Positions 1-10,343 of a stretch of DNA of 27,266 bases are shown here, piece after piece. Source of the stretch: an uncultured Oscillospiraceae bacterium (lineage in GTDB: Bacteria > Bacillota > Clostridia > Oscillospirales > Oscillospiraceae). The position numbers and the translations under genes were made by a program. Numbering within the stretch: position 1 is the first letter of the stretch; every line of letters starts with the position of its first letter. The notes below the pieces were generated by a model. It was not told the origin of the DNA. It made no database searches and saw only the letters and a list, made by a program, of their open reading frames with translations. Location of the stretch: assembly GCA_934589065.1 (NCBI GenBank), contig CAKTNN010000029.1, forward strand, positions 1-27,266, in the 5' to 3' direction.

Positions 1-78
1 CCGAACACAGAAGTTAAGCTCGTTTGCGCCGACAATACTTGCAGGGTGACTTGCCGGGAAGATAGGTAATGCCAACAT
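1..78 (+). rRNA. rrf: 5S ribosomal RNA, 3' part (5' end outside window)
   Basis: The window opens inside the conserved 5S loop sequence CCGAACACAGAAGTTAAGC and continues through the usual 3' half. The mature end is placed at about 77-78, just before the terminator; the exact end is an estimate. The upstream part of the gene and presumably the rest of the rRNA operon lie before base 1. Confidence 0.93.
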
Positions 79-84
79 GAGATG

Positions 85-113
85 ACCGCTTCGCTTACGC
101 GAAGCGGTTTTTT
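85..113 (+). terminator. Intrinsic terminator of the rRNA operon
   Basis: A perfect 10-bp stem, ACCGCTTCGC (85-94) with GCGAAGCGGT (99-108), has a TTAC loop and runs into a T tract at 108-113. It lies immediately after the 5S rRNA and ends that operon. Confidence 0.9.
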
Positions 114-164
114 AATATAAAAAACTGTAAGCGTTCAACAGCCACCCACCCGTACTATTTTTGC

Positions 165-193
165 TTGCAATCCGCTGCGGACTGCTTTATAAT
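165..193 (+). promoter_or_regulatory. Probable sigma-A promoter of the GT-C glycosyltransferase gene
   Basis: TTGCAA at 165-170 (4 of 6 match to TTGACA) is followed after 17 bp by a perfect TATAAT at 188-193. The start codon is about 20 bases further on, so the leader is very short. Confidence 0.65.
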
Positions 194-213
194 GGAAAAA
201 AAGGAGAGAAAAT

Positions 214-1422
214 ATGCTAAAAAGCGAACGGAAGCTGATCGACTGGGTTATCCGCCGGAAGGACATCCTCTTCTTTCTGATCGTTACCATATTTGCCATC
301 TTTGCCCGGATCTCTGCCTTTGACTACATGACCAAGGACATGGAGCTCTGCCTGCTGCCCTGGGCAGAGCGATTCCGGGAAAAGGGCGGATTTGCCGCTA
401 TGCAGGAGCAGATCGGGGACTATAACATTCTGTATCAGACCATTATTATTCTGCTGCTGAAGTTGCCGGGTTCTTTGATGTATTTGTATAAGTCCGTTTC
501 CGTTTTCTTTGATTTTCTACTGGCGCTGGGCTGTGCTCGGATTGTTGCGAAGGAAGCGGGGGAGCGGGTATTCGGCGCTTCCTTTAACATTACCTATACG
601 TTTGTGATCTTCCTGCCTACGGTGATTCTGAATTCCGCGGTTTGGGGCCAATGCGACGGCATGTATGGCTTCTTGTGCATCCTTGCGCTGTATACGCTTT
701 ATAAAGAGCACTATACGGTTTCCTTTGTGACCCTTGGCTTTGCGCTGGCGCTGAAGCTGCAGGCGGTGTTTATCGTTCCGGTGTATGTGTATTTCTATGT
801 CTGCCGGAAGAATTTTTCGCTTCTGTCCTTCCTGATCTCCCTGGCGGTGCTCTGGGCTACGGGCATCCCGGCCTACCTGCAGGGGCGGCCCCTGACCACC
901 GTTTTTGATATCTACTTTTTGCAGATGTCCGAGTATGCCGGAATGAATTACAACGGCACCAGCTTTTGGGTGCTGTTCTTCCCGGACTGGGAGAGTATGC
1001 ATAACTGCGCCATCGTCATGACGGCGCTGATACTGGGCCTGTTCCTGTACCGGTTCCTGAGCAAGGGCCTGACGCTGAAAACGGATTTTGAAAGCTTCCT
1101 GGTGGTTGCCGCCTGGTCTGCCTGGACTTGCGTCCTGTTCCTGCCCGGTATGCACGAGCGCTATACCTACCTTGCGGACCTCCTGCTGGTGCTGCTGGCT
1201 ATTATGTCTGCCAAGTACCGGGTCTATGCGGCCCTGAGCGTGGGCATTACCGGCATCACCTATACCAACTATCTGGCCCAGTACTCCTGGTCGGATGCGG
1301 TGCAGTACCTGTCCCCCCTGATTCTTGGGCTGTATCTGTGCTTCACCTTCCGGTGTCTTCCTTCCTGCCTGACGGGGGCCGGGGGCGACGACCCGGCTGC
1401 GGTGCTGCGCCAGGGGCAATGA
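214..1422 (+). CDS. Multi-pass membrane glycosyltransferase, GT-C fold (Gpi18/mannosyltransferase-like)
   Basis: This 402-residue protein is almost entirely hydrophobic segments, about ten membrane spans. The pattern fits GT-C enzymes related to COG5542 (Gpi18-like mannosyltransferases), which take sugar from a polyprenyl-phosphate donor on the outer face of the membrane. Visible features are an acidic first external loop with D37 and D42, the family-like WGQCDG at 144-149, and PGMHERY at 311-317 near the last spans. The start has AAGGAG about 8 bases upstream and a promoter just before that. It is monocistronic: the rRNA terminator lies before it and a long hairpin after it. No partner gene is adjacent, so sugar and acceptor are unknown. 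The family call rests on motifs and topology; substrate specificity is not claimed. Confidence 0.75.
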   Translation: MLKSERKLIDWVIRRKDILFFLIVTIFAIFARISAFDYMTKDMELCLLPWAERFREKGGFAAMQEQIGDYNILYQTIIILLLKLPGSLMYLYKSVSVFFDFLLALGCARIVAKEAGERVFGASFNITYTFVIFLPTVILNSAVWGQCDGMYGFLCILALYTLYKEHYTVSFVTLGFALALKLQAVFIVPVYVYFYVCRKNFSLLSFLISLAVLWATGIPAYLQGRPLTTVFDIYFLQMSEYAGMNYNGTSFWVLFFPDWESMHNCAIVMTALILGLFLYRFLSKGLTLKTDFESFLVVAAWSAWTCVLFLPGMHERYTYLADLLLVLLAIMSAKYRVYAALSVGITGITYTNYLAQYSWSDAVQYLSPLILGLYLCFTFRCLPSCLTGAGGDDPAAVLRQGQ

Positions 1423-1435
1423 CGCTCTTTTTTAT

Positions 1436-1495
1436 GGTTCTATAATAAATGTTGGGGGCAGGCTCACGCCTGACCCCAACATTTATTATAGAACC
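1436..1495. repeat. 28-bp imperfect inverted repeat, hairpin and likely terminator
   Basis: Arms 1436-1463 and 1468-1495 are complementary over 28 bp with one mismatch, around a 4-base loop (TCAC). On the plus strand the right arm runs into TTTTCTTTTTG (1496-1506), so it probably terminates the GT-C gene. The stem is far longer than an ordinary terminator and has an AT-rich base and GC-rich tip, which also suits a palindromic repeat or a remnant of a small mobile element. Confidence 0.75.
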
Positions 1496-1505
1496 TTTTC
1501 TTTTT

Positions 1506-1553
1506 GTCATTGCGAACCAGACGCACAATCCCCCCTCCGTCATTGCAAACCAG
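1506..1553. repeat. Two near-identical 15-bp direct repeats
   Basis: GTCATTGCGAACCAG at 1506-1520 recurs with one change (A for G) at 1539-1553, a 33-base period. The second copy continues into a small palindrome, ACCAG-CCCACG-CTGGT (1549-1564). These look like degenerate copies of a dispersed intergenic repeat. No gene is visible in 1423-1740. Confidence 0.55.
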
Positions 1554-1589
1554 CCCACGCTGGTATGGTGACCGAAGGGAATGCCCTTG

Positions 1590-1694
1590 GGTGCAATAAC
1601 TCGGTCAACCGAGACAGTTCGTACAAAAGGAAAAGACCTCCTCGGGCTTACGGAGGGGAGTGTGCGCGGTTCGGGATGACGCAGGGAACCCTGC
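1590..1694. repeat. Remnant of palindrome-bearing intergenic repeat sequence
   Basis: The rest of the intergenic island has no convincing gene but holds further small palindromes, such as CCTCC/GGAGG around 1638-1656 and GCAGGG-AA-CCCTGC at 1681-1694. The string TTCGGGATGACGCAGGG has the style of dispersed repeats in Clostridia. Boundaries are approximate. Confidence 0.35.
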
Positions 1695-1740
1695 AAATCG
1701 ACTTTATAAAATCTTAAGGCTTGGGAATGGGGAGCAGGCC

Positions 1741-1769
1741 TTGACTTCTTAGTCTACAAGTGGTAGAAT
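1741..1769 (+). promoter_or_regulatory. Promoter of the blaI-blaR1 operon
   Basis: TTGACT (1741-1746) and TAGAAT (1764-1769) are separated by 17 bp, each matching 5 of 6 consensus bases. The -10 box overlaps the first BlaI-like operator, so repressor binding would block RNA polymerase. Confidence 0.8.
1753..1767. promoter_or_regulatory. BlaI-type operator 1
   Basis: TCTACAAGTGGTAGA is a 15-bp palindrome with one mismatched pair and the TACA/TGTA-type core of BlaI/MecI operators. It covers the start of the -10 box of the blaI promoter. Confidence 0.75.
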
Positions 1770-1776
1770 ACACTTG

Positions 1777-1791
1777 TCTACAAATTGTAGA
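1777..1791. promoter_or_regulatory. BlaI-type operator 2
   Basis: TCTACAAATTGTAGA is a perfect palindrome with 7-bp arms around a central A. It starts at about the expected transcription start, 24 bp after the start of operator 1. Paired operators fit cooperative autorepression by BlaI dimers. Confidence 0.82.
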
Positions 1792-1808
1792 ACAAAGGAG
1801 GAATCCAA

Positions 1809-2168
1809 ATGGCAGACTATCATCTTGGCGAAGTTGAATCCAGATTTGCCGAACTTATATGGGAACAGGAGCCTTTGAGCTCCCGACTTTTGGCGGAACT
1901 GGCAGCGGAAAAACTGAGCTGGAAGCGAACCACTACCTACACCGTGCTGAAACGACTGTGCGACCGGGGCCTCTTCCAAAACCGAGAGGGCGTGGTAACA
2001 TCCCTTGTCAGCCGGGAGGAGTTCTATACAAAAAGGAGTCAGCAGTTTGTAGCGGATACCTTCCAGGGCTCATTGCCTGCATTTCTGGCGGCCTTCGGAA
2101 ACGGAAAAAAGCTCTCCGATGGGGAGCTTGACGAGCTGCAAAAAATCATTGACGGTATGCGGAGGTGA
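1809..2168 (+). CDS. blaI: BlaI/MecI/CopY-family transcriptional repressor
   Basis: This 119-residue protein has the usual length and layout of the penicillinase-repressor family. A winged helix-turn-helix covers about residues 6-70, with a recognition helix around the KRTTTYTVLKRL stretch at 39-50, and a helical dimerisation tail follows. AAAGGAGG sits about 7 bases before the ATG. The gene is the first of a two-gene operon with an M56 protease, the classic repressor and sensor-protease pairing, in which the activated protease leads to loss of the repressor. Two palindromic operators at its own promoter point to autoregulation. No beta-lactamase or other obvious target gene is in the window, so the wider regulon is unknown. 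CopY-like copper regulation is unlikely given the M56 partner. Confidence 0.92.
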   Translation: MADYHLGEVESRFAELIWEQEPLSSRLLAELAAEKLSWKRTTTYTVLKRLCDRGLFQNREGVVTSLVSREEFYTKRSQQFVADTFQGSLPAFLAAFGNGKKLSDGELDELQKIIDGMRR

Positions 2169-2172
2169 GACT

Positions 2173-4188
2173 ATGACGGCTTTGTTTGGAAGAATTCTTC
2201 AAATGTCCCTTACCGGCAGCGTGGTCATTGCCGTGGTGCTTGGGGTTCGGATGCTGCTAAAACGCGCTCCGAAAATCTATTCCTATCTCCTTTGGAGTGT
2301 GGTGCTGTTCCGGCTTTTGTGCCCCTTATCCATTTCCGCCGGTGTTTCCGTGTTAGAGCCTATGAATGTGGAATCTAAACCTGGGGTAGGCACGGTTTCC
2401 TTTGCACCAATCCGCCAGGCGGTGGAAGAGGTCAAACCCGCCGCAGAAACGGTAAGTACACCGAAACAGGAGCGGGAAAAAACGGCTCCCTCCCTGATGG
2501 AAATTGGGGCTTTTGTCTGGATTGCCGGGGCAGCTGCCATGGGCATTTACGGCCTGGTGCAGTATGTTTCCCTGAAAAGAAGGCTTTCGGAAGCAGTGCC
2601 CGCATCGGGGCAGTTCTACCTGGCAGACGGGATTCCATCCCCATTTGTCATGGGCGTGATCCGACCGAAGGTATATCTCCCCTCCGATACCCCGGAAGAG
2701 GAGCGCCGCTTTATTTTGGCCCACGAAAGGCATCACATCCGCAGACAGGATCCTCTGTGGAAGCTGCTGGGATATATTGCCCTGTGCCTGCACTGGTTTA
2801 ATCCTCTGGTGTGGCTGGGTTTTGTCCTGGCAGGAAAGGACATGGAAATGAGCTGTGACGAAGCGGTGATCAAACGCCTTGGGGAGGAAATCCGGGCGGA
2901 CTATGCCCAGGCCCTTCTCCGGCTGGCAACTCACAAAAGAATTCCTGTCGGAATGCCCCTTGCCTTTGGAGAAGGGGATACCAAGGGACGTGTCAAGAAT
3001 ATGGCCTTGTGGAAAAAGCCAAAGGTGTGGGTGAGCGTTTTGTGCGCAGTGGCTTGCCTGGGAATTCTGGCTTTCTGTGCCCTGAATCCCAAACAGGAAG
3101 AAACTGCTACGGTGAAAAATGACCCGGAACCGGGGATTCCCTTTTCCTACGAGGTGGATTCGTTGCCGGAGGGGTACACCTACGAAACCGGCACAGATGG
3201 GAATATTCTTCTTTACAATGACTCCGGCAGCTTGGTAGGCGGAACCGCCGTTTATACCATCCCCCATGGGGTATATGATCCCAATGATGAAATCTATCTC
3301 TGGCTGGAGGACGTGGGCATCCCGGATATGGAAGACCCGGGCCTGATGATTGACGGAACATTTGCCTGGGGTGGTGGAAACGGCTGCGCCACCACGGTTA
3401 CGGACGATTTTGAGAACCCTACCCTGCGGAGAACCCACAATTTTACCGTTTCGGGAAATCAGGTATACGATCTCTGGCTGGATGATTTGGCTGTGGACAC
3501 GAATATCCAGTTTGACATTAAGGATGCAGTGCATCTTGTGGAGACGGCGGGGGCGGCAGAGACGACGGCACCGGAGCTTACCCAGGAGGATATCGCCTTT
3601 AATAGGTGCCATAACATTATGAATACGCTGCAGGAGGCGGACAACGAGGTCCCGTGGCTGGCAAACGGGGTTCATATCCGGGGGGAGTACAGCTACCGGA
3701 ATACGCCCTCCGAAAACAAAACCGAGGACTACTATTGGGATGCAGAGCTTGGCTTTCTGCGGCGCACCACTAAGGCTGCCGGAGGAATACTGGAGGAGCT
3801 CTATGCCCAAGACCGCTATTTTGTAAATAACGGCAGCGGCTGGCAGGAGACGGAGGTTCCCAGACAGATGTCCGGACCTTGGCTGGGAAGCTTCTACTTC
3901 GTGCGGAAGTATGCAACCTACTTAGATACGCAGAAGAGCAGGGATACAGACAGTGGAGCGGAGATTGAAACGGATATGTTCCGGATTGATGCTGAGTTTG
4001 TGGAGAATGACAGTTCCCCCTACTATGCGGACTTTGAATTTGATTCCCAGGGAAACTTCCGGAAGGTGTGCCTGCAAATCAATACGGCCCAGGACGATGC
4101 CTACAACCTGACGGAATCAGTTGTTCTGAATGAAGAGCAATCGGCTTCCGAAAAAATCCTGCAGGAATTTGAAAACGCGACACAATAA
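2173..4188 (+). CDS. BlaR1-like membrane sensor metalloprotease (M56) with unrecognised C-terminal sensor domain
   Basis: The 671-residue protein starts at the ATG preceded by GGAGGTGA, which overlaps the blaI stop; an in-frame ATG at 2119 inside blaI has no comparable site. Membrane segments lie near residues 12-28, 36-58, 108-132 and 284-303. Between the last two is the M56 zinc-protease site: HERHH at 184-188 and CDE at 228-230, the latter giving the likely third ligand. This part should cleave or inactivate the BlaI-type partner after signalling. The large extracellular part (about 305-671) is acidic and aromatic-rich and shows none of the SxxK/KTG motifs of a penicillin-binding sensor, so the stimulus may not be a beta-lactam. 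Residues 305-450 and 480-671, split by a Thr/Glu linker, may be two domains. The M56 call is secure; the ligand is unknown. Confidence 0.88.
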   Translation: MTALFGRILQMSLTGSVVIAVVLGVRMLLKRAPKIYSYLLWSVVLFRLLCPLSISAGVSVLEPMNVESKPGVGTVSFAPIRQAVEEVKPAAETVSTPKQEREKTAPSLMEIGAFVWIAGAAAMGIYGLVQYVSLKRRLSEAVPASGQFYLADGIPSPFVMGVIRPKVYLPSDTPEEERRFILAHERHHIRRQDPLWKLLGYIALCLHWFNPLVWLGFVLAGKDMEMSCDEAVIKRLGEEIRADYAQALLRLATHKRIPVGMPLAFGEGDTKGRVKNMALWKKPKVWVSVLCAVACLGILAFCALNPKQEETATVKNDPEPGIPFSYEVDSLPEGYTYETGTDGNILLYNDSGSLVGGTAVYTIPHGVYDPNDEIYLWLEDVGIPDMEDPGLMIDGTFAWGGGNGCATTVTDDFENPTLRRTHNFTVSGNQVYDLWLDDLAVDTNIQFDIKDAVHLVETAGAAETTAPELTQEDIAFNRCHNIMNTLQEADNEVPWLANGVHIRGEYSYRNTPSENKTEDYYWDAELGFLRRTTKAAGGILEELYAQDRYFVNNGSGWQETEVPRQMSGPWLGSFYFVRKYATYLDTQKSRDTDSGAEIETDMFRIDAEFVENDSSPYYADFEFDSQGNFRKVCLQINTAQDDAYNLTESVVLNEEQSASEKILQEFENATQ

Positions 4189-4192
4189 CGGC

Positions 4193-4229
4193 AGTCCCCA
4201 GGCAGTCTTATGACCGCCTGGGGACTTTT
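4193..4229 (+). terminator. Intrinsic terminator of blaI-blaR1
   Basis: Perfect 11-bp stem AGTCCCCAGGC (4193-4203) with GCCTGGGGACT (4216-4226), a 12-base loop and a short T run. It sits between convergent blaR1 and carB; the opposite strand lacks a T tract, so it serves mainly the plus strand. Confidence 0.82.
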
Positions 4230-4242
4230 ATACGGGGGACGG

Positions 4243-7414
<3,172 letters not shown>

Positions 7415-7422
<8 letters not shown>

Positions 7423-8509
7423 GATGCTTGCCCTCCTCCATGTAGTCGATGAATTGCCGGAACAGGTAACGGCTGTCCTGAGGGCCGGGGGCGCTCTCCG
7501 GGTGATACTGGACGCTGAAGGCCCGGTCTTCCGGACAGGCAACGCCTTCTACCGTCTTGTCCAGAAGGTTGATGTGGGTGATTTCCAGGGGGGTGTTTTC
7601 CAGACTCTCCGGAATTACCGCATAGCTGTGGTTTTGGGAGGTGATTTCAATTTTCCCGGTCTGCAGATTCTTCACCGGGTGATTGCCGCCCCGGTGACCG
7701 AATTTCAGCTTGTAGGTGTCGCCGCCGTAGGCCAGGGACAGAATCTGGTGTCCCAGACAGATACCGAAGATGGGTACTTTACCCCGAAGCGCCCGTACGG
7801 TGTCGATAACTACCCCCACGTCCTGGGGGTCGCCGGGGCCGTTGGACAGGAAAATGCCGTCGGGTTTGAGGTAGAGGATTTCTTCCACAGGAGTATTATA
7901 GGGAACTACGGTAACATTGCAGCCAAACTGGTTCAGGCTGCGGACGATGTTCAGCTTCATGCCGCAATCAATGGCGACTACGTTGTATTTGGCATCGGCG
8001 GTACGGGAATACCAGCGTTTTTTGCAGCTGACCCGGGAAACGGCGTCCCTGGGAATCGGAGTATCGGCAATGATTTTCAGAGCTTCCGCTACAGACGTCT
8101 GGGGGGCGGTAATCAGCACTCTCCGGGAGCCAAAGTCCCGGATGCTCCGGGTAAGCTGCCGGGTATCGATTCCGGAAATGCCGGGAATGCCGTATTCCTC
8201 CAGGAGCTCGGAGAGGGTCTTTACCCAGCGGAAATTTGAGGGGGTATCGTTGTAGTCGTAGCAGACAATCCCGCCGATAGAGGGAAATTTACACTCGTAA
8301 TCATCCTCAGCCATACCGTAGTTGCCAATCAGGGGATAGGTCATAACCACCATCTGGTCGGTATAACTCAGGTCGGATACGATTTCCTGGTAGCCGGACA
8401 TAGAGGTGTTGAAAACAATTTCACACACCCGGTCAGTATAGCTGCCAAAGCCGTAGCCATAGTATTCGCTGCCGTCCTCCAGGACGAGCTTCCGGTCAAT
8501 GGATTTCAC
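7415..8509 (-). CDS. carA: Carbamoyl-phosphate synthase small (glutamine amidotransferase) subunit
   Basis: The 364-residue protein hydrolyses glutamine and channels ammonia to CarB. The N-terminal CPSase small domain (about 1-150) is followed by a class I glutamine amidotransferase domain with nucleophile C251 in GICLGH and H336/E338 in QYHPES. The start codon is GTG, overlapping the purF stop as GTGA; AAAGGAG lies about 8 bases upstream and the protein begins exactly where the family does. Tight overlaps on both sides indicate translational coupling and stoichiometric synthesis with CarB. Confidence 0.98.
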
Positions 8510-9942
8510 GTTTTGTTCTCCTTTCTGCGCTGAGACAGTGGGGCTTCAAATTTATCCTTGGCGGTATCCGCCGGAATCGGTGTGGGGTAAATGCCTGAGA
8601 AACAGGCACTGCAAAACTGGGTGCTGCCAATGAGTTCTTTCAGGTCTTCCAGAGGAAGATAGCCCAAAGAGTCTGCCCCGATAAGTTCCCGGATTTCCGG
8701 GATGGAATGCCGACAGGCAATCAGATGCTCCCTGGAATCGATGTCCGTGCCATAGTAGCAGGGATTCAGGAAGGGTGGGGAGGAAATGCGCATGTGCACC
8801 TCCGTTGCTCCGGCAGAGCGCAATAGGCTTACAATCTGTCCGCTGGTGGTTCCCCGGACAATGGAATCATCAATGAGCACCACCCGCTTGCCCCGCACCT
8901 CGGACTCAATGGGGCTGAGCTTCAGCTTGACCAGGTCCAGCCGGTTGTCCTGACCGGGGGAAATGAAGGTACGCCCGATGTAGCGGTTTTTCAGGAATCC
9001 CAGACGAAAGGGAATGCCGGACTCCTGGGAATAGCCCAGGGCGGCATCCAGGCCGGAATCCGGAACACCCACCACCAGATCGGCATCCACGGGGTGACGC
9101 TTTGCCAGCCATCGCCCGGCGTTCTTTCGGGCCTCGTGGACGGATATGCCATCCAGCACGGAATCGGAGCGGGCAAAGTAGATGTATTCAAAGATGCATA
9201 TTGTCTTTGGGGCAATGCCGCAGTGGGAGCGGTCAGACCGAATGCCCTCTTCATCCACGGTGACGATTTCACCCGGGACAAGATCTCTTAGAAAGGTAGC
9301 CCCTACGGCATTGAGGGCACAGCTTTCGGAGGCAAAGACCGTGCTGCCGTCTTTCAGCGTACCCATGCACAGGGGGCGGAAGCCATGGGGATCCCGCATG
9401 GCAATCAGCTTGGTAGAGGACATAAGAACCACAGAAAAAGCCCCCTCTAAATAATCCATGGCCTTGCTGACAGCCAATTCAATGGAGGGGGATTTCAGGC
9501 GCTGCTGCGCGACAATATAAGCAATGATCTCCGTATCGGAGGTGCCATGGAACAGTGCTCCGCCCAGCTCCAACCGGGTGCGCAGTTCCAGAGCATTGCT
9601 GAGATTTCCGTTGTGGGCCAGGGCCATTTTGCCCTTCATGTGATTGATGACAATGGGCTGGGTATTGGCACGGTTGGTGCCGCCGGTGGTTCCGTAGCGT
9701 ACATGACCAACGGAAATTGTCCCCTGGGGATACTTTCCCAGGGTTTCCCGGTCAAAGACATCGGAAAGAAGCCCCAAGTCCCGGTGGACGGAAAATACGC
9801 CGTCATCGTTCACGACAATGCCGCAGCTTTCCTGCCCCCGGTGCTGCAAAGCAAACAGCCCATAGTAGCAAAGATTTGCCAAGGGCTGTACGGAAGGAGA
9901 GAAAATGCCAAATACGCCGCATTCTTCATGAAGCTCTGTCAT
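8506..9942 (-). CDS. purF: Amidophosphoribosyltransferase (glutamine PRPP amidotransferase)
   Basis: PurF makes phosphoribosylamine from PRPP and glutamine, the committed step of purine synthesis. The 478-residue product begins MTELHEEC, with a seven-residue propeptide before nucleophile C8, as in the Bacillus-type enzyme. The PRPP-binding loop VVLIDDSIVRGTT is present, as are four cysteines in positions expected for a 4Fe-4S cluster (one in CIFEY, one in NPCYYG, two in FCSACFSG). The start at 9942 is chosen because AGGAGG lies 5 bases upstream; an in-frame ATG at 10017 would add 25 residues before the catalytic cysteine and block maturation. It leads an operon with carA and carB, an unusual pairing, and is preceded by a strong promoter and a leader with a terminator hairpin. 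Confidence 0.97.
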   Translation of the reverse strand: MTELHEECGVFGIFSPSVQPLANLCYYGLFALQHRGQESCGIVVNDDGVFSVHRDLGLLSDVFDRETLGKYPQGTISVGHVRYGTTGGTNRANTQPIVINHMKGKMALAHNGNLSNALELRTRLELGGALFHGTSDTEIIAYIVAQQRLKSPSIELAVSKAMDYLEGAFSVVLMSSTKLIAMRDPHGFRPLCMGTLKDGSTVFASESCALNAVGATFLRDLVPGEIVTVDEEGIRSDRSHCGIAPKTICIFEYIYFARSDSVLDGISVHEARKNAGRWLAKRHPVDADLVVGVPDSGLDAALGYSQESGIPFRLGFLKNRYIGRTFISPGQDNRLDLVKLKLSPIESEVRGKRVVLIDDSIVRGTTSGQIVSLLRSAGATEVHMRISSPPFLNPCYYGTDIDSREHLIACRHSIPEIRELIGADSLGYLPLEDLKELIGSTQFCSACFSGIYPTPIPADTAKDKFEAPLSQRRKENKT

Positions 9943-9973
9943 AAGTGCCTCCTGTTCTTTCTTGGTGCATACA

Positions 9974-10007
9974 CTAAAAAATGCCTGGATAGGCAAAGAG
10001 TTTTTAG
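9974..10007 (-). promoter_or_regulatory. Second stem-loop with U-run in the purF leader
   Basis: On the minus strand TGCCT-ATCC-AGGCA is followed by TTTTTT, and flanking CTAAAAA/TTTTTAG can extend the stem across an asymmetric bulge. The five-pair core is weak for a terminator, but its place between the first leader terminator and the purF ribosome binding site suggests a role in leader folding. Confidence 0.4.
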
Positions 10008-10032
10008 CAATATTCACGAACTAAAAAAGAGC

Positions 10033-10079
10033 AAAAAAAGCCGTTCACGCCAGGAAATAGGAAATTCCTGACGAAAACG
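10033..10079 (-). terminator. Promoter-proximal intrinsic terminator (attenuator) in the purF-carAB leader
   Basis: On the minus strand a 15-position stem (10065-10079 with 10042-10056) contains two G-U pairs and one mismatch. It has an 8-base loop and is followed by GC and seven Ts (10033-10039), then another T-rich run. It starts roughly 16 bases after the predicted transcription start, so most transcripts would stop before purF unless the hairpin is prevented. I recognise no known riboswitch, T-box or PyrR site here. Confidence 0.7.
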
Positions 10080-10101
10080 AGCGCCTTTGCTCATTACGCG
10101 C

Positions 10102-10130
10102 ATTATAGCACAGTCCGGTGGCTGTGTCAA
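10102..10130 (-). promoter_or_regulatory. Consensus sigma-A promoter of purF-carA-carB
   Basis: On the minus strand a perfect TTGACA (10125-10130) and a perfect TATAAT (10102-10107) are 17 bp apart. Transcription should begin near 10095, giving a leader of about 150 bases before purF. A promoter this strong makes sense if control is exercised downstream at the leader terminator. Confidence 0.93.
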
Positions 10131-10139
10131 TTTCCAATG

Positions 10140-10307
10140 GAAAGAAAAGAATATTCATAAATATGTTACAACCTATTTGCTTTCCGGTTAAAGCCGGTTC
10201 ATTTTCCCATTCTATGATAAAGGCACGAAAGGGAAAGAAAGCAGCTTCCCCCTTCGATGACATATAGGAACACCAATAAACTCCTCTCTTTTCTTCTATT
10301 TCCAACA
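10140..10307. other. Intergenic region between rluA-type gene and purF promoter, no gene seen
   Basis: No coding sequence with a convincing start is visible. The stretch is T/C-rich on the plus strand. It holds an 11-bp hairpin with two wobble pairs (arms 10226-10236 and 10246-10256) that lacks a clear T tract and could be a backup terminator for the pseudouridine synthase gene. Confidence 0.4.
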
Positions 10308-10339
10308 CAAACCGCCCGGGCTTATCCCCGGGCGGTTTG
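10308..10339 (-). terminator. Terminator of the pseudouridine synthase gene
   Basis: A perfect 13-bp stem, CAAACCGCCCGGG (10308-10320) with CCCGGGCGGTTTG (10327-10339), starts 4 bases after the stop codon. The T run is short (TTTG), so termination rests on stem strength. Confidence 0.72.
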
Positions 10340-10343
10340 CGCT

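Noticed and set aside
1506..1694. CRISPR-like array
   Set aside because: Only two imperfect 15-bp units at a 33-base period, no further regular units and no cas genes.
7423..7542. 40-residue N-terminal extension of carB
   Set aside because: It lies wholly inside carA in another frame; the true start at 7422 has a strong ribosome binding site and matches the family start.
9943..10101. Known riboswitch, T-box or PyrR element in the purF leader
   Set aside because: The leader is only about 150 bases and I see no conserved PRPP/guanidine, purine, T-box or PyrR anti-antiterminator sequence, only the terminator-like stems.
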